From NCBI RefSeq assembly GCF_019797865.1, contig NZ_CP081869.1, positions 5,408,501-5,472,500 on the forward strand: a stretch of 64,000 bases of DNA, read 5' to 3'. Position numbers and translations under genes: made by a program. The notes beneath the pieces were generated by a model that saw only the letters and a program-made list of their open reading frames with translations, did no database searches and had not been told where the DNA came from. Shown here piece by piece: positions 1 to 8,142 of this stretch. This DNA is from Chenggangzhangella methanolivorans. Its GTDB lineage: Bacteria > Pseudomonadota > Alphaproteobacteria > Rhizobiales > Methylopilaceae. The first letter of the stretch is position 1; each line of letters begins with the position of its first letter.

Positions 1-871
1 TCTCGACGCCGCTGCGGTCGATGATCCGGATGTTCTTCTTGGTGAGGTACTGGGGATCCTTCTGCATCTGCGGAATGAGATCTTTCCGCACGATCGAGGC
101 CGGCACCGTCCAGAACGGGTTCAGGTTCACCTGCAGGATCTTGGCGTCGAGCACCGGCGAGGCGCGGTCGACCTTGCCGACGACGGCGGTGTAGCGGGCC
201 GCCACCATGCCGTTCTCAACCGCCTCGACCTCGGCCGCCGGAATGTTGGCCATCACGTAGCGCTCGCCGAGATTGCCGTTCGCCATGGTGCGGATGCGCA
301 CGAGGTTGATCTCGAGCTGCCGCAGGCGCGTCGCGGCCGGAATGTTGAGCGACTGCAGCGTGTCGTCGCCGACGACGCCGACCGGAATGAGGCCGTGGCG
401 GGCCTGGAAGCGGCGCACCGCGCCCTCGACGTAGGAATCGAAGGTCGGCGACATTCCGAGGTTCGGGGACAGGTCGCCCGTGACCATCAGGCGCCGCCGC
501 AGCGCCGTGACGCGCTCGCCGGTGGAGCCGAGCTTGAGCCGATTGCCGTTCGGCACCGTGTCCCAGCCACCGTTCGAGACCAGCTCGCGATAGCTCGCGA
601 TCGCCTGTTCGGTGGCCTGCGCGGTCTCGGGGCTGAGCGTCGGCACGCGCGAGGAGGAGGTCCGGGTCGCGACGCCGCCGGCCGCGTCGTAGCGGTCCTT
701 CCACTCGGCCTGCGAGCTGAAGAGGTTCATTTCCTGAGCCGCAGCCGAACCGGCGAAAGCGCCCGCCGCGGCGGCGCCGAGACCGAGCTTCAGCGCGCCG
801 CGGCGGGTGGCGGCGGAAAAATCAGAGGGGCGATCCGTCACGGCGTCTACGAGCTCCTGCGATCCGGACAT
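1..871 (-). CDS. L,D-transpeptidase (YkuD/YcbB type), C-terminus cut by window edge
   Basis: Exported enzyme that makes 3-3 cross-links or lipoprotein attachments in peptidoglycan. The visible part (about 290 residues) begins with a twin-arginine-like signal (ATRRGALKLGLGAAAAG, about residues 23-39). A peptidoglycan-binding domain follows (FDSYVEGAVRRFQARHGL, near residues 125-145). Then comes the start of the transpeptidase domain, including LNPFWTVPASIVRKD, typical of the large YcbB-like family. The catalytic Ser-His-Gly-Cys segment lies beyond the window. The ATG at 871 is the only good start in frame. An LdtR-type regulator lies about 1.7 kb away; in Liberibacter and rhizobia LdtR controls an L,D-transpeptidase gene (ldtP), so this is a plausible target, though that link is inferred. 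Family assignment is firm. Confidence 0.85.
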   Translation of the reverse strand, partial: MSGSQELVDAVTDRPSDFSAATRRGALKLGLGAAAAGAFAGSAAAQEMNLFSSQAEWKDRYDAAGGVATRTSSSRVPTLSPETAQATEQAIASYRELVSNGGWDTVPNGNRLKLGSTGERVTALRRRLMVTGDLSPNLGMSPTFDSYVEGAVRRFQARHGLIPVGVVGDDTLQSLNIPAATRLRQLEINLVRIRTMANGNLGERYVMANIPAAEVEAVENGMVAARYTAVVGKVDRASPVLDAKILQVNLNPFWTVPASIVRKDLIPQMQKDPQYLTKKNIRIIDRSGVE

Positions 872-1324
872 GCGGGCACGGGCTCCTCGCCCGCTCTCCG
901 CGCGAAGCCGCAAGGTGCCTCAGCCATGGTTAACGAACCCCGACCCCGGCGGCCAAGCGGCCTGAAAGGAAGCCGTCGCGACCGCGACCCTTTGACCGCG
1001 CAAAACGCCTGACGGCCGAAGGACTTCCCGAGCGTTTCCGAATGCCGCGCCTTTGAGGCGGAACGATGTCGGACGACGGGCGAGGCGCCGCGCGCGCTGG
1101 ATCGTGAAGCGCTCGCGACCGCCGCTCCGCGCGCCGACGCGCCCGCCTCGCGTCGGGCGGCCAAACGCCGATGCACGGACCCGTGATCAATTGAAAATAT
1201 GAACTCGCGAAAACATCAGAACTATCCGTCAATTTTGGAGATTTTCATACCGGACAACCATGTGTTGTGGGCGCGCGTCATTCATGTATTGATGATCATG
1301 TTTATTTGGTATTGGAGGTATCCA
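872..1324. other. intergenic region with AT-rich promoter-like end
   Basis: No convincing gene. The first two thirds are GC-rich and hold only antisense-style open frames full of Arg and Ala. From about 1185 to 1320 the base composition becomes clearly AT-richer, as expected for the promoter and leader of the beta-propeller gene that follows. A frame open from 1199 into that gene has no good ribosome site and is probably leader sequence. Confidence 0.5.
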
Positions 1325-2482
1325 GTGGACATCCGTTACGCCAGATACGCACTTTTGTTCGCTCTTGCAGCAACTCTGATGGGTTTCAGCTACGCTAATG
1401 CAGCTGAACCCGTGGCCGCGACGCCGACGCCGGGCGACTGGCAGCAGTTCAAGCAGGGGCCGGCTCGCACGAGCCTCAATCTTGACGAAGCCGTCGTCGG
1501 CGTGGGCGACGCCAAGAAGTTGAAGCAGAAGTGGAAGGCCTCGCTTCCGGCCGGCGTCTATACGCAGCCGGCGGTCGTCAAGGGCGTCGTCTACGTCGCC
1601 ACAAGCGATTCCGCGCTTCGGACCTTCAAGGCGAGCAATGGCCAGCCGGGTTGGTTCAGGCAGCCCGGCTGCAAGATCACCACCTCCCCCGCGGTCGTCG
1701 ACGGCGTCGTGTATTTCGGCTGCCAGAACAACTTCGTCTATGCGCTGAACGCCAAGACCGGCGCGCAGATCTGGGCTTCGCCGACCGGGGGCATCGTCGA
1801 CCGCTCGTCGCCGCTGGTCGTCGACGGGAGCGTGATCATCGGGTCGCTCGACCAGAGCCTTTATTCGTTCAACGCCAAGACCGGAAAGAAGCTGTGGAGC
1901 CCCAAGACCGGCGGCGGCCTCTACTCGTCGCCGGCCTTCGACGGCGGGCTGGTCTTCGTCGGCTCGGGGGACGGCTCGACCTATGCGTTCGACGCCAGGA
2001 CCGGCAAGAAGAAACGGTCGAAATCGACCACCAACTCGATCTTCTCGTCGCCGGCCGTCTCCGCCGGCCTCGTGTACATCGGCTCGACCGACGCGACGAT
2101 CAACGCCTACAAGACCGCCAACGGCGCCCCCGGGTTCAACCTCAACATCGGCTGCACCATCAACTCCTCGCCGGCGGTGGCGAGCGGCATGGTGATCTTC
2201 GGCTGCGACGACCGGCAGGTTTACGCGCTCGACGCCAAGACCGGCGTCACCAAATGGACGTTCCTGACCGGCGGAATCGTCCGCAGTTCGCCGAGCGTCG
2301 CCAACGGCGTGGTCTATGTCGACTCGCAGGACGCGAAGGTCTACGGGCTTGAGCTTGCGACCGGAAAGCAGCTGTTCTCGTTTGCGACCGGCAGCATCGT
2401 CGACTCCTCGCCGGTGATGTCGAACGGCGTCCTGTACTTCGGATCCGCCGACTCCTCGCTTTACGCCTTCAAGACGAAGTAG
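1325..2482 (+). CDS. secreted PQQ-type beta-propeller repeat protein
   Basis: 385-residue exported protein with a signal peptide ending near FSYANA-AEP. About eight repeats of the pattern VYxGSxDxxxYAFDAKTGKxxW follow, i.e. PQQ-binding-like beta-propeller blades of the BamB/quinoprotein superfamily. The start is taken as GTG at 1325 because GGAGGT sits seven bases upstream and a signal peptide begins there; the upstream ATG at 1199 would add 42 residues unlike any signal. It lacks the catalytic residues of PQQ dehydrogenases, so a structural or assembly role in the periplasm is more likely than catalysis. It is followed by a strong terminator and so probably forms a single-gene unit. Specific function is unknown. 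Confidence 0.75.
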   Translation: MDIRYARYALLFALAATLMGFSYANAAEPVAATPTPGDWQQFKQGPARTSLNLDEAVVGVGDAKKLKQKWKASLPAGVYTQPAVVKGVVYVATSDSALRTFKASNGQPGWFRQPGCKITTSPAVVDGVVYFGCQNNFVYALNAKTGAQIWASPTGGIVDRSSPLVVDGSVIIGSLDQSLYSFNAKTGKKLWSPKTGGGLYSSPAFDGGLVFVGSGDGSTYAFDARTGKKKRSKSTTNSIFSSPAVSAGLVYIGSTDATINAYKTANGAPGFNLNIGCTINSSPAVASGMVIFGCDDRQVYALDAKTGVTKWTFLTGGIVRSSPSVANGVVYVDSQDAKVYGLELATGKQLFSFATGSIVDSSPVMSNGVLYFGSADSSLYAFKTK

Positions 2483-2491
2483 CCGCAACGC

Positions 2492-2527
2492 AAGACGCGC
2501 CGCGGGCTTGCCCGCGGCGCGTCTTTG
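2492..2527 (+). terminator. rho-independent terminator after the beta-propeller gene
   Basis: A perfect 15-bp stem (2492-2506 with 2511-2525), CTTG loop, followed by TTT. It lies ten bases after the stop codon. Confidence 0.85.
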
Positions 2528-2555
2528 TCGTCGACAGATCTGAAAGGCGCGTCGA

Positions 2556-3071
2556 TCAGAGGCGGAAGCGGATCTGATCGGTCCAGAAGCGCTCGAGGCG
2601 GACGAGCGCGACGTTCAGCGTCTTGAAGTCGTCGGCGTTGATGCCGCCGACCTGCTCGATCGTGCGAACGTGCTTGGCGTAGAGGCTCTCGACGATGTCG
2701 TGGATCTCGCGGCCCTGCTCGGTCAGGCTGATGCGCACCGAGCGGCGGTCCATCCGCGAGCGCTGGTGGCTGAGATAACCCATCTCGACCAGCTTCTTGA
2801 GGTTGTAGCTGACGTTCGAGCCCAGATAGTAGCCGCGGGTGCGCAGCTCCCCGGCGGTGAGCTCGGCGTCGCCGATGTTGTAGAGCAGCAGAGCCTGCAC
2901 CGAGTTGATGTCCGAGCGACCGCGACGGTCGAACTCGTCCTTGATCACGTCGAGCAGGCGACGGTGAAGACGCTCCACGAGGGTGAGCGCCTCGAGGTAG
3001 AGCGGACGAACGGCCGGCTGGGCGGCGTCGACGGCGGGAGCGGTCTCCATTCGGCGAGCGGTGTTCTTCAT
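2556..3071 (-). CDS. ldtR: MarR-family transcriptional regulator, LdtR type
   Basis: 171-residue winged-helix regulator. The central segment SVQALLLYNIGD...LTAGELRTRGYYLGSN is characteristic of the LdtR branch of MarR proteins in Hyphomicrobiales, which regulate cell-wall L,D-transpeptidase genes and osmotic tolerance. The recognition helix lies around GYYLGSNVSYNLKKL and the wing around RSRMDRRSVRISLT. An L,D-transpeptidase gene lies upstream on the same strand beyond the propeller gene. An inverted repeat just ahead of this gene could be its own operator. The family call is firm; the LdtR subgroup is judged from remembered sequence pattern. Confidence 0.85.
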   Translation of the reverse strand: MKNTARRMETAPAVDAAQPAVRPLYLEALTLVERLHRRLLDVIKDEFDRRGRSDINSVQALLLYNIGDAELTAGELRTRGYYLGSNVSYNLKKLVEMGYLSHQRSRMDRRSVRISLTEQGREIHDIVESLYAKHVRTIEQVGGINADDFKTLNVALVRLERFWTDQIRFRL

Positions 3072-3102
3072 GACTGACGCCTTCCTGTCTGTCGATATAC
3101 TT

Positions 3103-3127
3103 GAGACGTCGTTTTGTTTCGCGTCTC
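3103..3127. promoter_or_regulatory. inverted repeat upstream of ldtR, possible operator
   Basis: GAGACG and CGTCTC are separated by 13 bases, centred about 45 bases upstream of the ldtR start in an AT-rich stretch. MarR regulators usually bind such dyads in their own promoter; here this is inference from position and symmetry only. Confidence 0.35.
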
Positions 3128-3336
3128 TGTTGGTACCGAAGATAGGCCGCGCTTCTGAAAATGCGCTTAAATGGCGTGATGAAAATTGTATTTATCCAGC
3201 AGACTAAACAGACTCTTGCCGCCCAAGGTCTTCAGAGAGTTGCTGCGACAGACGTAAATCGATCTTCATTTTTCATTCAAATTGCAGAAACCATCGCCGG
3301 CGGAACTCGCGAAGGAAATGTGGTCCGCCGATCAGC

Positions 3337-3879
3337 TCAGCGGCCTTCGCGCCGCGCCATCATCGACAGCGCCACATAGGTCGCCATGGCGGCGAACACG
3401 AGCCCCGCCGCAGCCCATCCGCCAAAGGCCTCGACGCCAAGCGCAACCGCAAGGATCTGGCCGAGCGCCGCGATGAGCCAGATGGCGACGCCCCAGGCCG
3501 CCCCGACCCACAGCCCGACGCCCGCGACCGGATCGGCGACGGCGAAGAACACGGTGGCGAACATCCAGCCGGGCGCGACGGAGCCGAGCGGCTCGGCCGC
3601 GCCGCCGGAGCCGATCAGCAGCGCCCAGTGAACGAGGCCCTTGGCGATCTCGGCCGCCGACAGGACCCGCAGGAACACCTCGAGCCGCCAGCGCCACGGG
3701 CGCGTTCCCCTGTCCGCCGACAGGCGCTGGTCGCGCGCCGAAATCGGCGGCGGATCGCTCCGGTCGTCCTCGGCCGACATCGCGTCTCCCGGGTCGCCGG
3801 CGGAGGGGGCGCCGGCTTCAGGCGGCGCACTGTTGTCCGACTCCCCCTCTCCACGCAAACCCGCCCTGCTTTGTGCCAT
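3337..3879 (-). CDS. DUF6163 family membrane protein
   Basis: About 180 residues: a hydrophilic, Pro/Asp-rich N-terminal tail followed by four or five predicted membrane helices (for example GWMFATVFFAVADPVAGVGL and AIWLIAALGQILAVALGV). This matches DUF6163, a Hyphomicrobiales family regularly found between ldtR and hemB, as here. The start at 3879 is chosen for a nearby CGAGG; starts at 3909 or 3780 are possible. Divergent from hemB. Function unknown. Confidence 0.7.
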   Translation of the reverse strand: MAQSRAGLRGEGESDNSAPPEAGAPSAGDPGDAMSAEDDRSDPPPISARDQRLSADRGTRPWRWRLEVFLRVLSAAEIAKGLVHWALLIGSGGAAEPLGSVAPGWMFATVFFAVADPVAGVGLWVGAAWGVAIWLIAALGQILAVALGVEAFGGWAAAGLVFAAMATYVALSMMARREGR

Positions 3880-3935
3880 GGCCTCGCGCGGTGCTATGGC
3901 TCTCGCCAATCCAAAGACGGTCCGGAGGCCGCCGC

Positions 3936-4964
3936 ATGCACGAGACGATCGGAACGACCGGCCGGACCCGGGACGGCGCGCTCGATCTGCCGCGCCGCCC
4001 GCGGCGCAATCGCCGGGCCGACTGGACGCGCCGCCTCGTGCGCGAAACGACGCTGAGCGTCGACGACCTGATCTGGCCGATCTTCGTCATCGACGGCGCG
4101 AAGCGCCGCGAGCCGGTGGCCTCGCTGCCGGGCGTCGAGCGCATGAGCGTCGACGAGGCGGCCCGCGCGGTGGCTGACGCCGCGGCGCTCGGCATTCCGG
4201 CTGTCGCGCTCTTTCCCTTCACCGACCCTGCGGCGCGCGATCCCGAAGGATCGGAAGCCCTCAACCCGCAGAACCTCGTCTGCCAGGCGTTGAGGCTCAT
4301 CAAGCGCGAGGTTCCCGAGATCGGGCTCATCACCGACGTCGCGCTCGATCCCTACACCAGCCACGGCCATGACGGGCTGATGGAGGGCGAGCGCATCCTG
4401 AACGACGCGACGGTCGAAACGCTCGTCCGGCAGGCTCTGGTGCAGGCCGAGGCCGGCGCCGACGTGATTGCGCCCTCCGACATGATGGACGGGCGCGTCG
4501 GCGCGATCCGGGCGGGGCTGGACGAGGCGGGCTTCGCCGACGTCCAGATCATGTCCTATGCGGCGAAATACGCCTCGGCATTCTACGGGCCGTTCCGCGA
4601 CGCCATCGGCACCAAAAAGGCGCTGGTCGGCGACAAGAAGACCTATCAGATGGACCCGGGCAACGGCGACGAGGCGGAGCTCGAGGCGGAGCTCGACATC
4701 GCCGAGGGCGCGGACATGCTGATGGTGAAGCCAGGCATGCCCTATCTCGACGTCGTCCGTCGCCTGAAGGACAGGTTCCGCATGCCGACCTTCGCGTATC
4801 AGGTGTCGGGCGAGTACGCGATGATCCAGGCGGCCGCGCAAAACGGTTGGCTCGACGGCGACGCCGCCATGATGGAGAGCCTGCAGGCCTTCAAGCGCGC
4901 GGGCGCGGACGGGGTGCTGACCTATTTCGCCGTCGAGGCCGCACGGAAGCTGAGGGCCGGATAG
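3936..4964 (+). CDS. hemB: delta-aminolevulinic acid dehydratase (porphobilinogen synthase)
   Basis: 342-residue cytoplasmic enzyme joining two 5-aminolevulinate molecules to porphobilinogen in haem and cobalamin synthesis. The two Schiff-base lysine regions are visible: MSYAAKYASAFYGPFRDA and MLMVKPGMPYLDVV. IAPSDMMDGRVGAIR is the diagnostic family stretch. The metal-site segment DVALDPYTSHGHDG lacks the cysteine cluster of zinc-dependent forms, so the enzyme is of the magnesium-type common in alphaproteobacteria. The ATG at 3936 follows GGAGG. Length is normal for the family. Confidence 0.95.
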   Translation: MHETIGTTGRTRDGALDLPRRPRRNRRADWTRRLVRETTLSVDDLIWPIFVIDGAKRREPVASLPGVERMSVDEAARAVADAAALGIPAVALFPFTDPAARDPEGSEALNPQNLVCQALRLIKREVPEIGLITDVALDPYTSHGHDGLMEGERILNDATVETLVRQALVQAEAGADVIAPSDMMDGRVGAIRAGLDEAGFADVQIMSYAAKYASAFYGPFRDAIGTKKALVGDKKTYQMDPGNGDEAELEAELDIAEGADMLMVKPGMPYLDVVRRLKDRFRMPTFAYQVSGEYAMIQAAAQNGWLDGDAAMMESLQAFKRAGADGVLTYFAVEAARKLRAG

Positions 4965-4993
4965 GCCGATCGCCCGGCGCTCGAACCTTCGCG

Positions 4994-5092
4994 CGTCATC
5001 CGGCCGCAGAGCCGGGATCCAGATCCGAAAGCGGGGCAGGAAACATCGAGACGACGGCGTTTCTGGATCCCGGCTCTGCGGCCGGGATGACG
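4994..5092. repeat. inverted intergenic repeat pair (GCCGGGATCC family)
   Basis: The arms at 4994-5022 and 5063-5092 are reverse complements apart from one missing base. They share the core CATCCCGGC...GCCGGGATCCAG with copies at about 49087-49187 and 49488-49588. It sits between convergent hemB and the RibD-like gene and could fold as a bidirectional terminator. It looks like a dispersed palindromic element of the REP/RPE kind. Confidence 0.75.
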
Positions 5093-5109
5093 GCCGCGGT
5101 TCCGGCGTG

Positions 5110-5814
5110 TCAGCCGGTCGTTTTGGGCGTCACGTCATAGTGGAGGCGAACCACCTCGCCTTTCGCCTCGCAGCTCCTGAGCTTGAGCCCGACCGTGTCC
5201 GCGAGGCTGTGCGCGCCGGACTCGAACACCGTACGCTCGCCCGACAGTCCGACGATCGACGGCCAGATCAGCAGAACGACGTCGTCGACCACGCCGGCTT
5301 TGAGAAACTCGCCGTTCACGCCGCCGCCGCCCTCGAGCAGCAGTCGCTTCACGCCGAGTTCGCGCGCGAGCAGCTCGAGCGTCGCGCGGAGGTCGATCTC
5401 TGGGCCCTCAGCGACCACATAGGAGGCGCCGTCGGCCTTGAGCTCTGCGAGATGCGCATCCTCGACGCCGCCGGCGAGCAGGACCACCACGTGGTCGCCG
5501 CCGATGTCGGCTTTCTCGAAATGCAGCTTTCCGCGCGGGTCGACGATGATCCCGTAGGCGGCCGCGTCGCGCCGGGCGAAGTGAAACGGCCGCGGCGGGG
5601 CCTCGAAGTTCGCCGGCGGATGCGCGAGCGCCTTGGACATTTCCGCGCCCGTCACGCGGCCGATGATCCAGCCGTCGCCGCCGAGCTCGTCATGGGCGTC
5701 TTCGAACGCCTTGCCGCGGGCGGCGATCTCGTCTTTCGCGCCTTCGCCCGACCGGCCCGAGCCGAGCCGGCCGTCGAGCGAGGAGAGCATCAGGCAGGTG
5801 ACATGCGGCTTCAT
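5110..5814 (-). CDS. RibD C-terminal-domain (dihydrofolate-reductase-fold) reductase
   Basis: 234-residue protein with the RibD_C fold: VTCLMLSSLDGRL at the N-terminus, the NADPH-binding segment VKRLLLEGGGGVNGEFLKAG, and LIWPSIVGLSG near the end. Stand-alone proteins of this type reduce pyrimidine or pterin substrates. RibD_C relatives work in riboflavin synthesis, and the substrate here cannot be read from sequence. It lacks the deaminase domain of full RibD. Given a methylotroph that makes methanopterin cofactors, a pterin reductase role is possible but unproven. Confidence 0.75.
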   Translation of the reverse strand: MKPHVTCLMLSSLDGRLGSGRSGEGAKDEIAARGKAFEDAHDELGGDGWIIGRVTGAEMSKALAHPPANFEAPPRPFHFARRDAAAYGIIVDPRGKLHFEKADIGGDHVVVLLAGGVEDAHLAELKADGASYVVAEGPEIDLRATLELLARELGVKRLLLEGGGGVNGEFLKAGVVDDVVLLIWPSIVGLSGERTVFESGAHSLADTVGLKLRSCEAKGEVVRLHYDVTPKTTG

Positions 5815-5922
5815 GGAAACAGCTCCGGCGGACTGGACGCGCCGAGTTAGCGCGCCGAACGGCGACCGCCAGTCGGAGAAGCTCCGTGACGAGACTCGGG
5901 CGCGCGTGCTACCCCGCGGACC

Positions 5923-6812
5923 ATGTCGCGCCTCTATGTCATCCTCGACGTCTTCACCGACCGGCCGCTCGCCGGAAACCCGCTCGCCGTCGTGCTCGAC
6001 GCCTCCGGGCTCGACTCCGAGGGGATGCTGGCGATCGCCCGCGAGTTCAACCTGTCCGAGACCGTCTTCCTGCTCCCGGCGGAGGACGAGGCGCGCAAGG
6101 CGCGGCTTCGGATCTTCACGCCCCAGACGGAGTTGCCTTTCGCCGGACATCCGACGGTCGGAACGGCGGTGCTGCTCGGGCTGATGGACGCGGTCGCGGG
6201 CAAGGGGCGCGCGGCCCGGTTCGAGATCGAGGAGCAGGTCGGCGTCATCGCCTGCGACGTCGAGGCGACCGGCAAGCGGTCCGGCCGCGCGACGTTCCGG
6301 CTCACGAAGCTGCCGGCGCCGGTGGCGCCGCCGCCGTCTCCCGCCGCCGTCGCGGCGGCGCTCGGGCTGGACGAGACCGACATCGGCTTCGACGCCCATG
6401 TCCCGTCCCGCTTCGACGCTGGCAACGCCTTCACGCTAATCCCGGTGAAGAGCCTCGCAGCGCTCGGCCGCGCCCGGCCGCAGCCCGGCGCATGGGCGGC
6501 GGGCGTCGCCGACCGCGGCGCCTATCTCTACACGCGCGAGACAGGTGATCCCGCCCTCGCCTTCCGGGCCCGCATGCTGCGCGCGGACGCTTCGGAAGAT
6601 CCGGCCACCGGATCGGCCGCGGCTTCCTTCGCGGGCGCGCTGACGGCCTTCGAGGCCCCTGCGGAGGGAACCCACGCGTTCAGGATCGGCCAGGGCTTCG
6701 AGATGAAGCGGCCGAGCGTCATCGAACTCGGGCTCGAGATCTCAACGGCACGCTCGCCGGGGCGACGATCGGCGGCGCGGCCGTGGTCGCGGCTGAAGGC
6801 ACGCTTTTCTAG
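5923..6812 (+). CDS. PhzF-family isomerase (frame broken near the 3' end)
   Basis: PhzF-like protein of about 296 residues. Family marks are the N-terminal VILDVFTDRPLAGNPLAVVLD, the catalytic glutamate in FNLSETVFLLP, PQTELPFAGHPTVGTA and the C-terminal SEDPATGSAAASFAG. Relatives isomerise dihydro-hydroxyanthranilate or act on unknown metabolites. The frame open from the start runs past the gene. The expected ending (ATIGGAAVVAAEGTLF then stop at 6810-6812) lies in another frame entered at about 6741-6744, consistent with one lost base. There are no phenazine genes around, so phenazine synthesis is not implied. Confidence 0.8.
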
Positions 6813-6943
6813 AGGTCCGACGCGCCAGCGGAACAAAAGCCTTGTCCGACTTAAGTCGGCCGGGCCACTCTGGGCCGTGAGCGGCCCCCGCCTCGCCTCC
6901 CCCCCCTCGGGCCGCCGACGCGACCTTCAGGAGAAGAGGACCG

Positions 6944-8071
6944 ATGACCCGACCCAAGACCGCGTTCCCCTCGCGCCGTCCCGCCGCCATGCTGGTCGGC
7001 GCGCTCGCCGTCGCCCTTGCGGCCGCCTCGCCCGCCTTGGCGCAGGAAGCCTCGCCGCAGGCCTCGCAGACGCAAGCCGCCAAGAAGCCCAACATCGTCA
7101 TCATCGGCACCGGCGGCACGATCGCGGGCGCGGGCGCGTCGAGCGTCAACACAGGCGACTATGACAGCGCCAAGGTCGCGGTGGAGAAGATCATCGCGGC
7201 GGTTCCCGAGATGAAGGAGGTCGCCAACGTCAAGGGCGAGCAGATCTTCCAGATCGGCTCGGAGAGCTACAACGACGAGCGCATGCTCAAGCTCGCCAAG
7301 CGCATCTCCGAGCTCGTGAAGCAGCCCGACGTCGACGCCGTGATGGTGACGCACGGCACCGACACCATCGAGGAGACCTCGTATCTCCTCAACCTCACGC
7401 TCAAGACCGACAAGCCCGTGGTGATCATCGGCGCCATGCGCCCCGGCACCGCGCTTTCGGCCGACGGCCCGCTCAACCTCTACAACGCCGCGGTGGTGGC
7501 GGCCTCGCCGGAGTCCAAGGGCAAGGGCGTGCTGGTCGTGATGAACGACGAGATCCATTCGGCGCGCGACGTCACCAAGTCGAACGCGCTGAAGGTCGAG
7601 ACCTTCAAGTCGCTCTACGGCCCGCTCGGCGTCGTGGTGGAGTCGAAGCCCTACTACTACCGCCTGCCCGCGCGCCCGCACACCACCGCGACCGAGTTCG
7701 ACATCGACCAGATCACGGCGCTGCCTAAGGTCGACGTGTTCTACGCCCACACCTCGATGGACCCGACGATCCTGAAGGCCATCACCTCGAACGGCTCGAA
7801 GGCGCTGATCTATGGCGGCACCGGCAACGGCTCGGTCGCCGACTACATGGAGGAGCCGCTGAAGGAGGTGCGCAAGTCAGGCGTCATCGTCGTGCGCGCG
7901 ACCCGGACGGGCTCGGGCCAAGTGGTGCGCAACGGCGAGGAGAAGGACGACGAGAACGACTGGATCGTCACCGCCGACCAGTCTCCCCAGAAGGCCCGTC
8001 TCCTGACGTCGCTGGCTCTGACCAAGACCCAGGACACCAAGGAGATCGAGAAGATCCTCTACAAGTACTGA
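6944..8071 (+). CDS. ansB: type II (periplasmic) L-asparaginase
   Basis: 375-residue asparaginase with a signal peptide (to about ASPALA-QEAS). Both nucleophile motifs are present: IIGTGGTIAGAG with the first catalytic threonine and VTHGTDTIEETSYLLN with the second Thr-Asp pair. It hydrolyses asparagine (and possibly glutamine) to the acid and ammonia. The periplasmic form suggests nitrogen scavenging. The start follows AGGAGAAGAGG. It is transcribed alone and ends at a clear terminator. Length and motifs are normal for the family. Confidence 0.92.
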   Translation: MTRPKTAFPSRRPAAMLVGALAVALAAASPALAQEASPQASQTQAAKKPNIVIIGTGGTIAGAGASSVNTGDYDSAKVAVEKIIAAVPEMKEVANVKGEQIFQIGSESYNDERMLKLAKRISELVKQPDVDAVMVTHGTDTIEETSYLLNLTLKTDKPVVIIGAMRPGTALSADGPLNLYNAAVVAASPESKGKGVLVVMNDEIHSARDVTKSNALKVETFKSLYGPLGVVVESKPYYYRLPARPHTTATEFDIDQITALPKVDVFYAHTSMDPTILKAITSNGSKALIYGGTGNGSVADYMEEPLKEVRKSGVIVVRATRTGSGQVVRNGEEKDDENDWIVTADQSPQKARLLTSLALTKTQDTKEIEKILYKY

Positions 8072-8077
8072 GGGCTC

Positions 8078-8122
8078 CGGCGGCCGCCCGGCGACCTGCC
8101 GGGTCGGGCGGCCGCCGTCTTT
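8078..8122 (+). terminator. terminator after ansB
   Basis: A 13-bp GC-rich stem (8078-8090 with 8105-8117) and a 14-base loop, followed by TCTTT, seven bases after the stop codon. Confidence 0.75.
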
Positions 8123-8142
8123 CGCGAAGGCCCTGCGCGCGG

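Noticed and set aside
3161..3379. Small plus-strand open frame of 72 codons in the AT-rich gap before ldtR
   Set aside because: No ribosome site, no recognisable pattern, and it runs into the DUF6163 gene on the other strand.
5923..6812. Phenazine biosynthesis
   Set aside because: The PhzF family is broad; no other phenazine genes are near.
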